Assembly (NCBI GenBank): GCA_024734555.1
Contig: JANPWX010000061.1
Location: forward strand, 2,054,613-2,118,612
From: Trochalopteron elliotii
Lineage: Eukaryota; Chordata; Aves; Passeriformes; Leiothrichidae
Direction of reading: 5' to 3'
DNA length: 64,000 nucleotides
Shown here in pieces: positions 27,129-39,731 of the stretch. The notes under the pieces were generated by a model that was not told where the DNA came from, searched no databases, and worked only from the letters and a program-made list of their open reading frames with translations. Made by a program: the position numbers and the translations under genes. Position 1 is the first letter of the stretch. Each line of letters begins with the position of its first letter.

Positions 27129-30100
27129 GAAAATAAATTAGTTGAAAGAGTAGTAGATAAGCTTGTAATTTCTAAGTGAAGTTTATGGACACTTTGGCAT
27201 TTTTTCTCATTTCCTGATGTGCTTATAACCAAAGCACTTGTATGTTAGGCTGGCAGGTCCCTTAAATGTTCTTTTGGGCTGAATGAGTACTGCTGTTTCT
27301 CTTGGCTTCATATAATTCTTTGTCAGAAAACTCCTTCTTTTCACTTCTCTCTCAGAAAACTGATACTGGTGAAAGAGATGTGAAATTCTGGTGTCTTCAT
27401 GTTAAATTAAATTCACATTCAAATATGAGCCAGGGTTACTCACTTTCCTAAGTAATTTATAATTTGGAATATTTTGTACTTTGCTATGGTCAAAAATGAG
27501 GTCAGAGGAGGTGATGGAATAAAGTGAAATTCATCAGAATATCAGGCTAAAAAACCACTAAATGCTGGCTTCTGAAAGCTATTGCTCACATTATTAAATA
27601 TTACTGCTCTTCTGAGTCTCTTCCTTCTTTAATTCCAAGTGAAGTGATTTGGCTGTGAGCAGTTGTGTGGGTGCTTTGTGTGGGAGTGCTGACACAGCAC
27701 CCACAGAGCCCTGTCTAATGTCTCCACTGAGACACTGAGCCTGTTCCTTGTTTTGTATGGGCTGTCAATACTCTCCCATCCCAGCTCGGAGCTGAACAGT
27801 TTGTTCCACCTAAGCTCTGCCTGCATTGTGCTGGAAAAAGTGCTGGAAAAGCTGCTTTAGCTTGGCACCAGGAGTTGTCACACAGGCCAATAAAGGGGTT
27901 ACCTTTTTCTGCCTTGCAGCTCTTACTTGCTGCTGACAGCTGAGATGCAGTGCTAGACTTTATGTTAAGTTAAATATGAAAGAAGCAGGATTCAGGAACA
28001 TCAAGGAAAAGCTCTGGATTGGGGACAACATCAGTCCCATTATTCAGCATAGAGTTTATCAGATAAAACATGTATGTTGTGTGTGCTCGCCCTTAAACAA
28101 ACACTATTGCATGAATCAAGAATACTATGCAGGTTAATAATTATCAAGATAATATGAACAAAATAAGCATGAATTAAAACTCTAAGCAGAAAAAGATATC
28201 CAAGGTCTTCCAAAGGACCTTTTAATGTTTTGACCTGTATGCTTTTTCCTTGACCTCAGCTGTCCTTTAACTCACTGTCTTTTGTTAGAGGCAGAAGAAT
28301 TCCTACTATCATCTATTGCACAGGTGCATGGATGCTCAATAATGCTGTTGCTGAGCTTGCTTTTGAACTCAAGCAAGGAATTGACAGGGACGGTTCCTTT
28401 TACTTCAAAAGAATTAATGAGTTTTGATGTCTCTGATTTAGAATAGTGCAGATATAAGTTGTTTATTCAGCTTACAGCATTCATTCTAAAATCAGAGAAA
28501 CACAGCCTGAGATATATCAACTCAGACTTGCACATTCCCATCATATTTTTCATTTAATTGTCTAGGTTAATATTAAGCTTGTCAACCACATTATCTGCCT
28601 AAGCACTCCAAAAATCAGTAGCTATGGTCTGGTACAGCTAAAACTAAAGTAAGTAGATTCTAGTATGAGCTGCTAAATCTGCCATTTAAGCATATTCTGG
28701 TGTTTAGCAAAGCATGACCTGTCACCTTGGAGATGTAGGCTTCGTATTTTCTTTATTTGATTGTGATTTCTTCTCCCTTCAACCCTCTTCAAATGTGTGC
28801 ACCTAAGTGGAGACTCGGAAATGTAAAAATATTAAGCCTTGGGCAGCTGGCACTTGGAAGAGAAAGACTGCATGGAAAAGTGTCAGAAAAGCACTGCACA
28901 GGTCCCTGGCCAATAACTGAGAACAAGTCATTTAGAGAAGCACTGGGTTGCTTCCTCACAGGCTAAACATCGATGTAAGAAGTTCTGGGTCTCTTTTTCA
29001 GTCCTCTGGTCCTTATGTGGTTTCTATCATCCTTTATTTTTAGTCTTCCTCCTACTCCACCCTCCACTGTACTCTTTTGATTGCATTTAACCTTTTCTAG
29101 TGTCTTTTACAATTTCTCAGACAGTCTTGTCCCTCTGGGATGAATAAGCCTTCCTTACCCCAGCTCCTGGTATTAGTGGAGTTCCTCAAATTAAGCAAAA
29201 GTACAATTTAGCTGGAAGAATGATGTAGCAGAAGATGGGCAGAGTAAGTTCACTTTAACTGCAATAAGTAGATACCTCATAGCTAGAAGTAGGAAAGGGA
29301 ATTTGTTATATGACAATTATGAACTTGGGCACTTTGTAATAATGCCATAAGGCTTATTCAGTGCATTTTTCCATGAGATAAAAGGATGATGGGATTGATT
29401 GTATTAGCATTTACTCACAGAAGGGAATTGGTTTGTTTTCTTCATATTTGAACTCAGATCAGTGGAGTACTGAAAACGTTTGCTGTTGTGTCAGAGATGG
29501 GGAGGCAAAGAGATATTACCCATTAGCTCCTACTGCCTTAGGGGGAAAACATCTACAAGCATTTTATAAACGTTGGGTGCTGCTGTAGTTGTGCCAAGAT
29601 ATTCTTCTCTATTCAAAATCACTTCTGCTGTTACCAGTATGGGACAGGAAGCTTTGTAGCATTTGAGTCATCAAAGCCAAACTGATCAAGCACATACAAC
29701 AAAAAAAGGTGAGAGCATCTGTAGTCTGTGTCTGGAATCTCAGGAGAGGTTTTGAGGGAGTTCTATCTGTACAGCTGAGAAGTCTCCAATCCTCCAGTAT
29801 GCTTTCCACAAATTCAAAAAAGATTGGTATAGATATGTCTCTTTGTGAGAATATAATTTGGCTTTACATGTGGGCAATTTACAATAAATGGGATATAGAA
29901 TCCTATTTTCTCATATTCTTTGAAAAGATCCCATTGCACTCAACAGGAGTCTTGCTGCTTCATGGAACAGAATGAATTCTCAGTTCTGATGACATTTGCA
30001 TCAAGTTCAAGCTTGTAGCTATTTTGGTCTATATTTCAGTACCTCTCAGAGTTTTCTGAGAAAAAGAGGGGTGGTGGTGATATGTAATTAAGGTTATCCC

Positions 30101-33100
30101 AGTGCTTTAGTTCGTGGAGGTTTATTTTACATTTCATATGTTGGTGGGCATGTATGAGCTGTACACAAAAAAGTTCTGGTGTTAAAAAAAAAAAAAAAGA
30201 AAACAACAACAATCCCCTCCCCAGCCCCCCCCCCCAATCTCATCCTTTCATTCCAAGGCAGCTAGTTGTGAAATTTGGAGCTGTTTCCACAATCACAGTT
30301 ACAAATCCAGAGGGTACAGTCAAACTACTTAACTTGCAGCGAGACTTATAGAATATGTATGTTTTTTTCTCTGAGTATGAAAACCTCTGTTGTAAGCATT
30401 TAATCTTATATTGTTTTTTCTTTATACTAAAGAGCCTTTCTATTACAGCTTGTATTCTAGGTAAAGAAACATGTCACAGCTGTTCTTAAATGCTTCTGTT
30501 TGGATTTGCATTGTTTTGTTTGCCAAGAATTTGCATTGGAAAGAGCAAAAGAGTTGTGAAGATAACCCCTTATTTGGTTAGGTTTATTCATGCTGATCCC
30601 TTAGGAGGTTTCCTACTTTCTTAGCCAGATTCATTTTGTCAGAGGTCTCAGCACTGACCCTATTCTGTCTTGAGCGTGTTGAGAACTTCAGTGAGCTTTC
30701 CTCCAGGTTTATGCTGTCTCTTTGCTGCCATTGAGCAATCCCATATGGAGTTTAATCCAAATGTCTCATGTAGTTGGAGTTATTTGAGTTGGAGTTATCA
30801 AAGGGTTATTTGATTCCTACAAATTTCTGAAAAACTGATGATTTTTCGTGTAAATAATTTCAAAACACGTTTTGTTTATGTGGTTAAAAACACGGACAAG
30901 ACAAGGTTCCTCCTTCCCAAAATGTGATTTTATAGATCTAAGATTCTCTGAAAATTCCATTCACAGAAAAAATATTTCTTGAGTGACTGGAACCCCTAGT
31001 ATTCGTCTGTTTGAGAGAATGTCTATTGTAAATAAAGACTAAACAGTGTAATTTTTCTTTCTTGTCAATAGACACCTGATCTTTTTCAATCCTTTGTGCT
31101 AAATGGAATACTTCAGAAGATTTACTTGAAAAAATTTTTGAAGTAACTTAGTCTAAGGATTAGTAAAAGATGTTTGGGGGATATTTTTTCTCAATTGGAA
31201 ATTACTAATTTTTGACCTGAAATTGATTTCTAGTTTTTAAGATTTTTGAAGGCCCCTATTTTAAAAAGAAACTTCTGCCCTGACCTGAAAATGTCTTTCA
31301 GATTTAACTAAGTGGCTAAATGTGAGCTGGAAAAGGGAAGATGAGTCTGAGGGACTATCCAGTAGTGCAGCTTGCCACAAAAATGGGAGCAAAAGCATCT
31401 AACTACACAATAAAAGTCTAATAACAAAATGTATTTGTGTACTACACTTCTGCATGGCACTGTAGAGACGTAAAATGCTGTGTAATTGCTATGATTTAGT
31501 AATGCATTTGTGTACTTTTGTAATAGCTCTTGTACTTTCTAATAACAACCAAAACATTTATAAACACATGGTTGGCAGAGCTGTTTTAGTCAACCAACCA
31601 CTTCCGAATTTACACAATTTTTGAGACGTTATTTTAGTATGCACTTTAGAGTTTTCTGCATGTAAAAAGCTTCTAATATCTTTTAAATGGGACCTTGAGG
31701 ATTTCAAGCCTGGGAACAAGTTTATTTAATGGCTTACTGAGTTGCTAACACACACTGGTTTATAGCTACTTGAAAGTAGTAGATGATTTGCCTTCTCTTT
31801 TATGAGATGGATTTCAGTTGGGGTTTTTTTGTGGAACTCAAGGTTTAACAACGACCAGATATCTTCTCCCAAAGAAGTGTAACCTCAGAAAAGGCAAGTC
31901 CTTTAAGTGGGATAAACCCTGTAGTCTGTACAGGCTGAGCAGGCTTGCTTTGCCCAGTTTTCTCAATGGAACTGAGCAGATTTAAGTCTGCTTTTCTTCT
32001 TTCTCTTTTTCTCTTTCCCAAGCCCTGCAGGTTGAGCTTGGCACCACGTCCTCCTGTGGCAGCTGGAGGGTTTGCTCTGGGCTCCCTAACAGCTTGTGAC
32101 AAATTCACTCTAATCAAAGCTTTGGTCACAGCATAAAGGAAAGAGCCAACTCTGGAGTATCTTCTTTACCAGCGAGTTAAATTTAAACAGAAGTAAAAAA
32201 TACCAAAACATTTTGGCATGAAGAATTTGAAACATTATTTCTATTTTGAGCGCTACCCTTATTGGCAGAAAACTGATGAACACATTTACCAGGCATTCCT
32301 GGTGATTTTTGTTGTCATGTTTATTTTTGGTAACTCTAGTATCTGTTTTGTGTATCATTTCAAAACTTCTTTTTCCTATGAAATATTAGATCTAAAATGT
32401 CTTGTATTGTCTAAAATGTCCTTGTATTTCTAAATTTAATCTCATTGTTAACTCCTGCTGTGGTAGAGAAAAACTCTTTCTTCCCTGATAGATCTCTTGT
32501 AGTAGAACTGATATATCTTTTTTCCTTTTGAAAAATAGATTGATGTTTACTAAAGTAGATTTACAAATCAATTCTTCTTTGGTCTATGTTTTATGGTTTT
32601 TTTCTGGGGAATTGGGTTAGCAGGATGTTAACAAAAGCTAAACTATCTCTAAAGGCACTTTAACCTGGAGATTTAAATCAAAGCACATAGTCTGTAGTTT
32701 TAAAAGGTGTATTGGAATTGTGCTTTGACTCTTAGCTTGGCAATATGTCATAGGCTTATCAGGGTTGAATCCAGGAAAAAAATATCCAGAGGCCCATCTC
32801 TCTCTCTTTAAATGTTTCAAAATGAGTCCTATTTCTTTTCACATAAAGGTTGAAATGGGAAAAGAATTGAGTCTAGATGGAAAACTTGATTTAGACCATA
32901 AATTGAGATTTATTTTTGTTCCTCTCCCTCTGTTCAAGATCTTGAATGTTCAACTGCATTTACTACTAGTGGCTTTGATTGCTCCCTTTCAAAATAGGTT
33001 AAAAAGAATGTTGGGGGAAATGGGATGTGATGTTTATTACAAATTATTTTAAAATGTGAAAAGCAGAAACCATTAGGAAATCCAGCCCAACTTGTTACCT

Positions 33101-33875
33101 AGCCTGTTAGAGAGGAAAGAAACTGCTTCCCAAAGCTGAGAATGATCTGAGGTTGACAGGCATGGCAGATGCAGGGGGACCTATCAGCTGCAGTGTGCCA
33201 GCACAAGTTGCTGATTCTAGGCAGATTAGTCTGAAGGAACAAAGGGCCGACAAGTGCTAATTACACTCCAGGACACCTGCTCACACTCAGACAGCTTCTG
33301 CACCTTCCCATTTGTCTGATGACTTTTTGCTGCTATGCTAGTGAGGCTAAACATCATCACAGAACATTCAATTGCTGTTTAGTGCTATCTGACATGATGT
33401 CATCTGACAGGATCACCTTTGGCCAAGTGAGAATTTTCTCTGTTGCTCAAGCCTCCAAATAAAAATTCATCCTGTGTGTGTGTTGTACCTGCCAAGTTCG
33501 CTCTTTAATCTGAGTTAATAGCCCCTTCATATATAGCACAGTAGCCATTCCATTTCAGAGACATTGAAGCTATAGCCAAAAGTTAATGCATCTAAATTAC
33601 ATAATGATAATTTTTCAGTGTACAAAAATGACCTTAATGAAATGGGATGAGTAAAAAGTCTCCTTAACACAGTCCCTTCCACCCCAGTTTCTTGCATAGT
33701 GCCAGTGGAGGGCACAGCACCCGAGGATGGGACCCCAGGGGATCTGCTCCACGGAGGATCCTGGGAGCTCCCTGTGCAAGGATTCAGAGGGGTTTGAAAG
33801 TCAGAGCCCCACTGAGATTTCACCTCCACTCCAGCAGCAAGAAAATACCCCCCACTTCTGGCAAGACTCTCTTAC
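27129..33875. other. Noncoding stretch, no recognised gene
   Basis: AT-rich sequence lying in what would be a large intron of the minus-strand gene. It contains the poly-A/poly-C low-complexity tract at 30184-30235 and a short tandem duplication at 32391-32429 (TCTAAAATGTC-TTGTATT twice). The segment 33100-33500 has mixed composition and several homeodomain-like TAATTA/E-box CAGCTG words. No retroviral protein remnants were recognised, although this segment lies between two related LTRs. Confidence 0.45.
30184..30235 (+). repeat. Low-complexity A-run and C-run tract
   Basis: Fifteen A residues (30184-30198) are followed by an AAC-rich linker, a short CCCCTCCCC segment and eleven C residues (30225-30235). 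The tract is a probable polymorphic or assembly-sensitive site. It is not preceded by a recognisable retrotransposed gene. Confidence 0.8.
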
Positions 33876-34013
33876 CTGAAGGCTTGTCTTTCTTCCAAAG
33901 CAGGTATTTTTAAACCTTGCTTTTGAAGAAGATGCAGATGGAAGAAGAGCAGAACATTTGGGGTTAAAGCTCTCTTCCAGAGTGGAGGGCACTCGGCTCT
34001 TGTACCTGCTCAT
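33876..34013 (-). CDS. Candidate alternative first coding exon
   Basis: On the minus strand an ATG in a strong context (GAGCACCATGAG, A at -3) opens 46 codons beginning MSRYKSRVPSTLEESFNPK. They end at CAG followed by a consensus donor, GTAAGAGAG. The end is phase 0, so it could splice to the phase-0 acceptor at 23549, or to the 27-nt microexon, without shifting the frame. The predicted peptide is basic and serine-rich, without a signal peptide or recognisable domain. The open frame continues 16 codons further upstream, where a CTCTCAG could serve as an acceptor, so an internal exon is also possible. An inner acceptor (CTTCTTCAAAAG) would shorten it to 44 nt. The surrounding sequence is GC-richer than average, which raises the chance of an accidental open frame. 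Confidence 0.25.
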
Positions 34014-37000
34014 GGTGCTCAAACCAGCACCTCCTGGCCTCTGAGAGTGTGCTGAGACCAAATGTCTGAGTGCTCTGTCTCAGTGTTGAGCTGGGGTAAA
34101 GAGGGGCTGTTTGCTTTTTTTATGCTTTTGTATCTTGAGAGCATTTCCTCCACCGTATATTACTTCAGAAATCGCTTTTAAAAATATGCTGAAGATAGCT
34201 TGAAGGCACTTGGCAGGGCCTTTAGCTTAATAATAAACTATTTTTAAGACAAGAGATGATATTGCACGCTATTTTAATAAATGTCAGTGAGGGCACAGCA
34301 TTGTGACAGAGGGGCTCAAACTCGAGGTAAATGCTTCACCCTATGGACATGTTGCTGTAGAATTCCTGACGATTTTCTTCACTCTGGAGGGATTTACAGG
34401 CAGCTCTCTGGGGCTGAATACCTTTCCTGCCCCAGTCAGTGTAAGCAAAAGCTTTCCTTCGTCACCATTATCATGTTCAGACCACAGTGTGTTGATACTT
34501 GGAGCCTCTGATACAGTGAAATACATTTTCACTGATGAATTGCTGAAAAAACTGAGCAGGTGGGTGGGCTCCAAACTCCTCTGTGTGTCAATAGGATTGA
34601 TCTGACTAGGACATAAAGAAACAGTATACAGAGCTTTCATTGGAGTATTGGATAGTATTTTGTAGCAGTCCTCCATTTGTTTTATGTATTTCAGGGTCAA
34701 GAACATTTAGCTCCTGTCTTTGTGAGCAGAGGGCTCTTCTGCTTTCTGTGCAATGCTTGATGAAATGGTGCAATGGTTATCATGAAATGATAAAAAGCAC
34801 TAGCCATTGCAGAGCCTCAATAAATGGAACTGTGAATAATTAGAGCTTTATAAATGGTTTCTCAAGAGAAGCAATTGTCAGAAGAATAAATGCAGGGAAT
34901 CGCAGCAGAATATTCAAGCTTGTGTTTTTAATTTCTTTAGAAGTTATGATTAATAGAGTCAGCCCACAGAATCTTTTATATCTGTTCCTGGCCTGCAGGA
35001 AGCACAAGGCACCAGCATTGTCTGAAGCCATTTGAATTATGAGACCTGAACTTTGCATTTTACAAGACAAATGAACTTTGCTTTTTAAATTGCTTTCAGT
35101 CTGAACTCGGTCTTGTGTTTAACCACTGACTGCAGTGTCAGGGAAACAGGATATAGAGTTTGCTTCTAGAGCGACACAATGAATTTAGCAGAATTAGGTA
35201 GAAATTTGATTTGGTATTTCAGTATTTATCACAAACTTGCAGCTCCAAGTGGTTTTCTCCACTTTTCTCGCCTTGTTTTGAAATTCCAAGTTCCCATTGA
35301 TAGAAATTTGAGTTTCAAATGCTTTTTTTTTTTCCCATAATGCTTTGCTATGGACAGATAAAAACAAAAGGACTATTTCATAAAATATTTTGTTTCATTT
35401 CTATTACTGAAAGGCTGAAGGGAGTTGATTGAAACTCAAAAAATTAAAAAGGGACATTAAATCTTCCCTGTTCAACCATGAGATATAGTTTAGAGAAAGG
35501 TAATATACAGTATAAGCTCATGCAAGCTGAGAAGGAGCTTATTTATTTCTCTTCACTAAAATCAAGAAGATATTTTGTTTATACTCATGCACTTGATTCA
35601 GAGACTCAGCTTCCTTCCTGATTAAGTCACTGGGATTTGGCAAGTATTTGCAATTTCTTATCCAGCAGGTCTGTAATATTCAGAGCTGTACCAAAGTAAT
35701 TAAAAATATAAATGTGTCTGAGGCTTAAGTGCTGCTGTGTGTATCTGAGTGAATGCACACTCACAAAGTGAAAAACAGGTAATGAAAAAAACATCCTTTA
35801 CACAAAAGTCTTGATTTTCTTGTACCAGTGTCAGTTTTGCAAATCTTATTATTTCTATAACTTCAATGAGAATGTGGAGCATTCTACTATCAGAATCTAT
35901 TCATCACTTACTCTTTACACAGAAGTTTTCCTCATAACTCAAAAGAAAAACAATCTTAATAACCGGTAGCCTGTTATTTTCAGTGACAAAAAAACTAAAA
36001 TACTGTAAGGTGTGTACCTGATTGATTTCACTCTATAGTTTGCTGATCTTTCTAAAATAAATGTGCACTTTGAGAAATGTCCTGGCTGTTTAATGCCTTT
36101 GGAAATGATTATGAATTGCAGCTTATTTTCCTAAAAGAAACAAGCTTTTGTGATTCTGTTCAGATTAGAGTGATCCTATACCCAACAGTTTCTAGTTAAG
36201 GAGTTTACAGAAATCTTTTCTCAGTTTTGGTTTCCAAGCATTGCCTCTATGTATCTTTCTCTCAAAGCTTATGTGAGTTATGAATTCTGAAAAGAAAAAA
36301 CAAAATTATCAGAAATGGGTAAAAAACATAATTCCCTCTTCCAACTAGATAACTTCTGTTCCTCCCCAACTTCTTCCAGGATCAATTCTCTCATATGCCT
36401 AATTTTCTGTTCTGATTTTGGCTGACTTATTCCTTGTGTTCCTGGCTCATGTGAGTGAACAGACCCCTAAATACTGCCCAGCTCTAGCAAAAATGCTGGT
36501 CCTGATTGCCTCAGAGGTCAGCTTTTCTCCTTAGTCAACAGAGACCTCACAAGGCTGAGCAGGTGAGTTTTGTGGCTGTCCAAACAGGGACAGGAAAAAG
36601 GGCTGTCAAAGGGACTTCACACTGAGAACACTGAGCTCTGTCGTTTTCTACATCCACCAAAAGCAGAACAGTTTGTCTTTGGTGCTGCCTTACTGGCCAC
36701 AGCCCTTGTTCCTTTCCATTAGGATTCCACACAATTCCCTGAAGTCCAAATCTTGGTTTGCATGTCTCCCTGCAGTATTTAGTCAGGACAACAGTGGTTT
36801 TAGCACAGTAGCATCAAAAGCAGGAGTAATTTCTGGCTACTACAACGCAGAGTTTCTCCTGTGAAGTAGAAAATCCCTCAGAAACCAGGAGCAGGGAACA
36901 GAAGCCAGCAGCTCCTGGCTCAGGGAGAGAACCACGATGGAGAAACTGCATCCTCCTCACCCTGCAATGCCCTGCCCCAGCCCAGGGAGCTGAGTCACTG

Positions 37001-39198
37001 CTTTCAGTTGTTGCTGGTTTTTATTTCTGTTCTTTTCCTTTGTAATGCTGCTTGAATTCTCTCTTCCCAGACAAGTTTTGGGGCATAGTTTGGAAAGCCC
37101 TGCTTTCCCAGCTGTTTGGCACTGTAGGAGCAGAACTATCTGTCCTGGGGGTGGCTCTGTTCATCTGTCACAGACCCCTGAGATCCTGAAACTGAAAATT
37201 TCCTTTCGAACAGACTCTGTGTGGGGAATGCCCACATCAAGAGCAAGAAAGAAATCTGGAGGAAAAAAATAATTTAGCCTAATGTTTGCTGTTTATGTGA
37301 AAGGAAAGATCAATATTTGTTAAAGGCACCAGCTCACAGATGTCTGGTGAATGGCAAAAAATTCTCATATTTTAGGACATTTCTACTTTTCTTGACCCTT
37401 CTTACAACAGTAGGTTTTCTAAACCCTTCTCTCTTCTTATTTATGTCTTCTGAATAAAATGAAATTTATTTCATTTCCAAGGTCTCCAAGCATTCCCAGG
37501 GCTGACTTTGTGTTTAGACAGATGCATTATACAGAAAAATCTTTGGAATGAATACAGATGCATGAAACACTTCCTGTAATACAGGATCTCCTTATGCCAA
37601 ACCAACACTCCTTTAAAACTCTGAAATGTCCAGTTAAATAGCCTAATTCTATCTAGTTTCTGTCTCAGCCTTGGGTCAAAACAGAAATGTCATTGGTTTG
37701 GCTTTTCTCAAGATATTTAACATTCCAGTTTCTTGGATTCATGAAGCTTGATCCTGGGTATCCAAAGTAAACCTTAATTCCCTACCTTTAAGTTAAAGAA
37801 AACAGTTCTGAAAAATTTTGTAAGGCTTGTTTTGGTTTGTTTTTCCATTATTCAAGAAATGTGTCTTCCCCTTGCCTCCAGAAAAGATTATTTTAAGGAG
37901 AAATATTTCTATTTTTTTGTATATTTCTCCACATTTTTACCATGCATGCAAAGCTGAAAAAATGTATGAATAAAACCTCTAGTAAGGAATATCTAATATT
38001 TTTCTAATTGACTAAAATATATGAATCTGTGAGCTGTTTGAGTGTCTAATATATGTTGAATGTGTGCCCAATAGGCTTTTTTTCAGTTGCCTGCTTTTTG
38101 GGGGAGATGGCACTGTCTTCATTATTCCTGTAAAGCAAACTTTCTTATAAGACATTTGTATAAATCATCCTGTAAGGTATATTTTAAGTTTTTCAATACA
38201 TAGTTTTCTTAATACAAATCAGACAGGGTTAAGATAGCAGTAGAATAATTGTCTTTTAAAAGAAGATTTAGAATTTCTGTACTTCAAAGTCTTTTGGTTT
38301 GGCAAAAATTAGAGCAACCAATTCTTTTCTTGATGTATCTGAATCAAACACTGATTTTGCAGGGAGCCCTCTCTTAAGGTTGCAGGACTGTGTTGCCACA
38401 TCTCTTGAAATTGCTGAAAGTCTTCTGGTGAATTCTACTCTGTCATGGGGAAAATTAAATGCACTTGCTCACCTTGAGGTTCAAGGAATACTTCAAGTAT
38501 TTCTCAGTTCAGTGTTGCCAGTGGCAGGTATATTTAAGGATAGTCCCCAAAACAGGTGCATTTTGGAAAAAAGAAATCTGATTTTATCAAGAGCTGGATA
38601 AAACTCCTCTGGAGTCAACAACATTCTTCTGTATGGGACAGCAAGGTCAGGCCTTCACAGAATAATTTGAATTTCTTGTGTGCCTGGAAGAGCTCAGAGG
38701 GACCTTTTTCTGCTCAGTTAGGCTTAATGGGGGATGACTAACTCTCTTGTTTTGCAGCCAGATGTTTGCAGAGGACACGTATTACAAAATGTAGTGTTGC
38801 AGTGGGACGTGGAAGTTTCTGTGGAGCACATGGTGCATTCCAGGACATCAGTGCTTCCCATAATGTGCACAGATATAATTGATGCTCTTTCTTTTCTGGA
38901 TCTCCTGTTTGTGGTGATGCAAGGGGGAGACTGAACATGTCTTTACTTCTGACCTTGCAGGATATGGCCACAATAAAGGGAGGGAAATGGCAGGGTCAGA
39001 GCCCTGGGGAGCCCTCTGTGGTGGAAGAGTTGCTGAGGCGTTGTTTTCTCAGCGAGGTGAGAGAAAGCAATGGAGCAGGGCTAGCAGCAAGGCAAAAGTG
39101 CTGGAGACTGTACGATTGAAATCCTTTACTGCCTGACCTAATACTCAGGACAGGAAATACTTTCAAGGATAATTTCCTTAGAAAAGAAGGTTTGGTGT
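34014..39198. other. Noncoding stretch, no recognised gene
   Basis: AT-rich with GC-richer islands at about 36880-37000 and 38900-39100. An 11-T run lies at 35323-35333. On the plus strand, 36517-36551 has an acceptor-like TTTTCTCCTTAG and donor-like CAGGTGAGT separated by only 28 nt. I do not call this an exon. The 100-codon plus-strand frame at 38299-38601 has no recognisable motif and no splice support. Confidence 0.45.
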
Positions 39199-39731
39199 TG
39201 TAAGAGAAGGGAATACAGCTGATCTGGCCCCTGATAAGTAAGAGCTGCATTAACTACTAATACAGCCCCTGATGAGTCACAGCTGTATCCGATAAAGATA
39301 AGTGTGATAAAAGGGAGTGGGTGAGCTGCTGAGGGGAATCATGAAGGAGGAGGAACCTTGAGGAAGAGGGAACTAGAGAATCATGAAGAAGAAGGATCCT
39401 GGGCAGAGAGACTCCCTGCAGTGAGGTCAGTCTGGGTGTGCAGTCAGAGCCTGTTGCTGGAACCTGCAGTCACAGTCTGGCTGGGTAAAAGCTGCAGTCA
39501 CAGTCTGCAAACTGATCCCTGCAGTCAGAGGTGAGCAGGAAATCAGCAGCAGTCAGAGGCTGCAAGGGAAACCTGCAGCAGGAGCTTGGTGCAGGCAGAG
39601 TCAGGGAATGGTTGGGGTCAGGATGGCTGAGCTGTAAAGAGGAATAAACCAGGGCCCTTTTCATGCTGTGATGAACAAGGAGTCTGTGTCTCAGCTCAGT
39701 TCTACCCTCCAATGAAAGTGCTGCTGCATCA
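39199..39731 (+). mobile_element. Solo LTR of an endogenous retrovirus, copy 2
   Basis: About 533 bp, same family and orientation as the LTR at 26591-27128. It begins TGTAAGAGAAGGG and ends near ...GCTGCTGCATCA. A TATA-like GATAAAAG lies at 39306-39313 and AATAAA at 39643-39648. The central 407 bp (39274-39680) aligns without gaps to 26671-27077 with nine mismatches by eye, whereas the first 75-80 bp and the last 50 bp are much more diverged. The CTGCAGTCACAGTCTG pair is at 39464-39479 and 39492-39507. Flanks TGGTGT (39193-39198) and TGATAC (39732-39737) do not form a convincing target duplication. No retroviral coding sequence adjoins it. Confidence 0.75.

Noticed and set aside
26867..27232. 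121-codon minus-strand frame, echoed by an 80-codon frame at 39470-39712
   Set aside because: The similarity is explained by the two related LTRs. The frame is antisense to the LTR and ends in flanking DNA.
36529..36556. Plus-strand 28-nt exon between TCTCCTTAG and GTGAGTTTT
   Set aside because: Too short to distinguish from chance, and there is no neighbouring plus-strand exon.
26591..39731. One full provirus with 5' and 3' LTRs
   Set aside because: The interval is about 12 kb, with no gag, pol or env remnants recognised, no primer-binding site after the left LTR and no polypurine tract noticed before the right one. The flanks also differ. Two solo insertions fit better.
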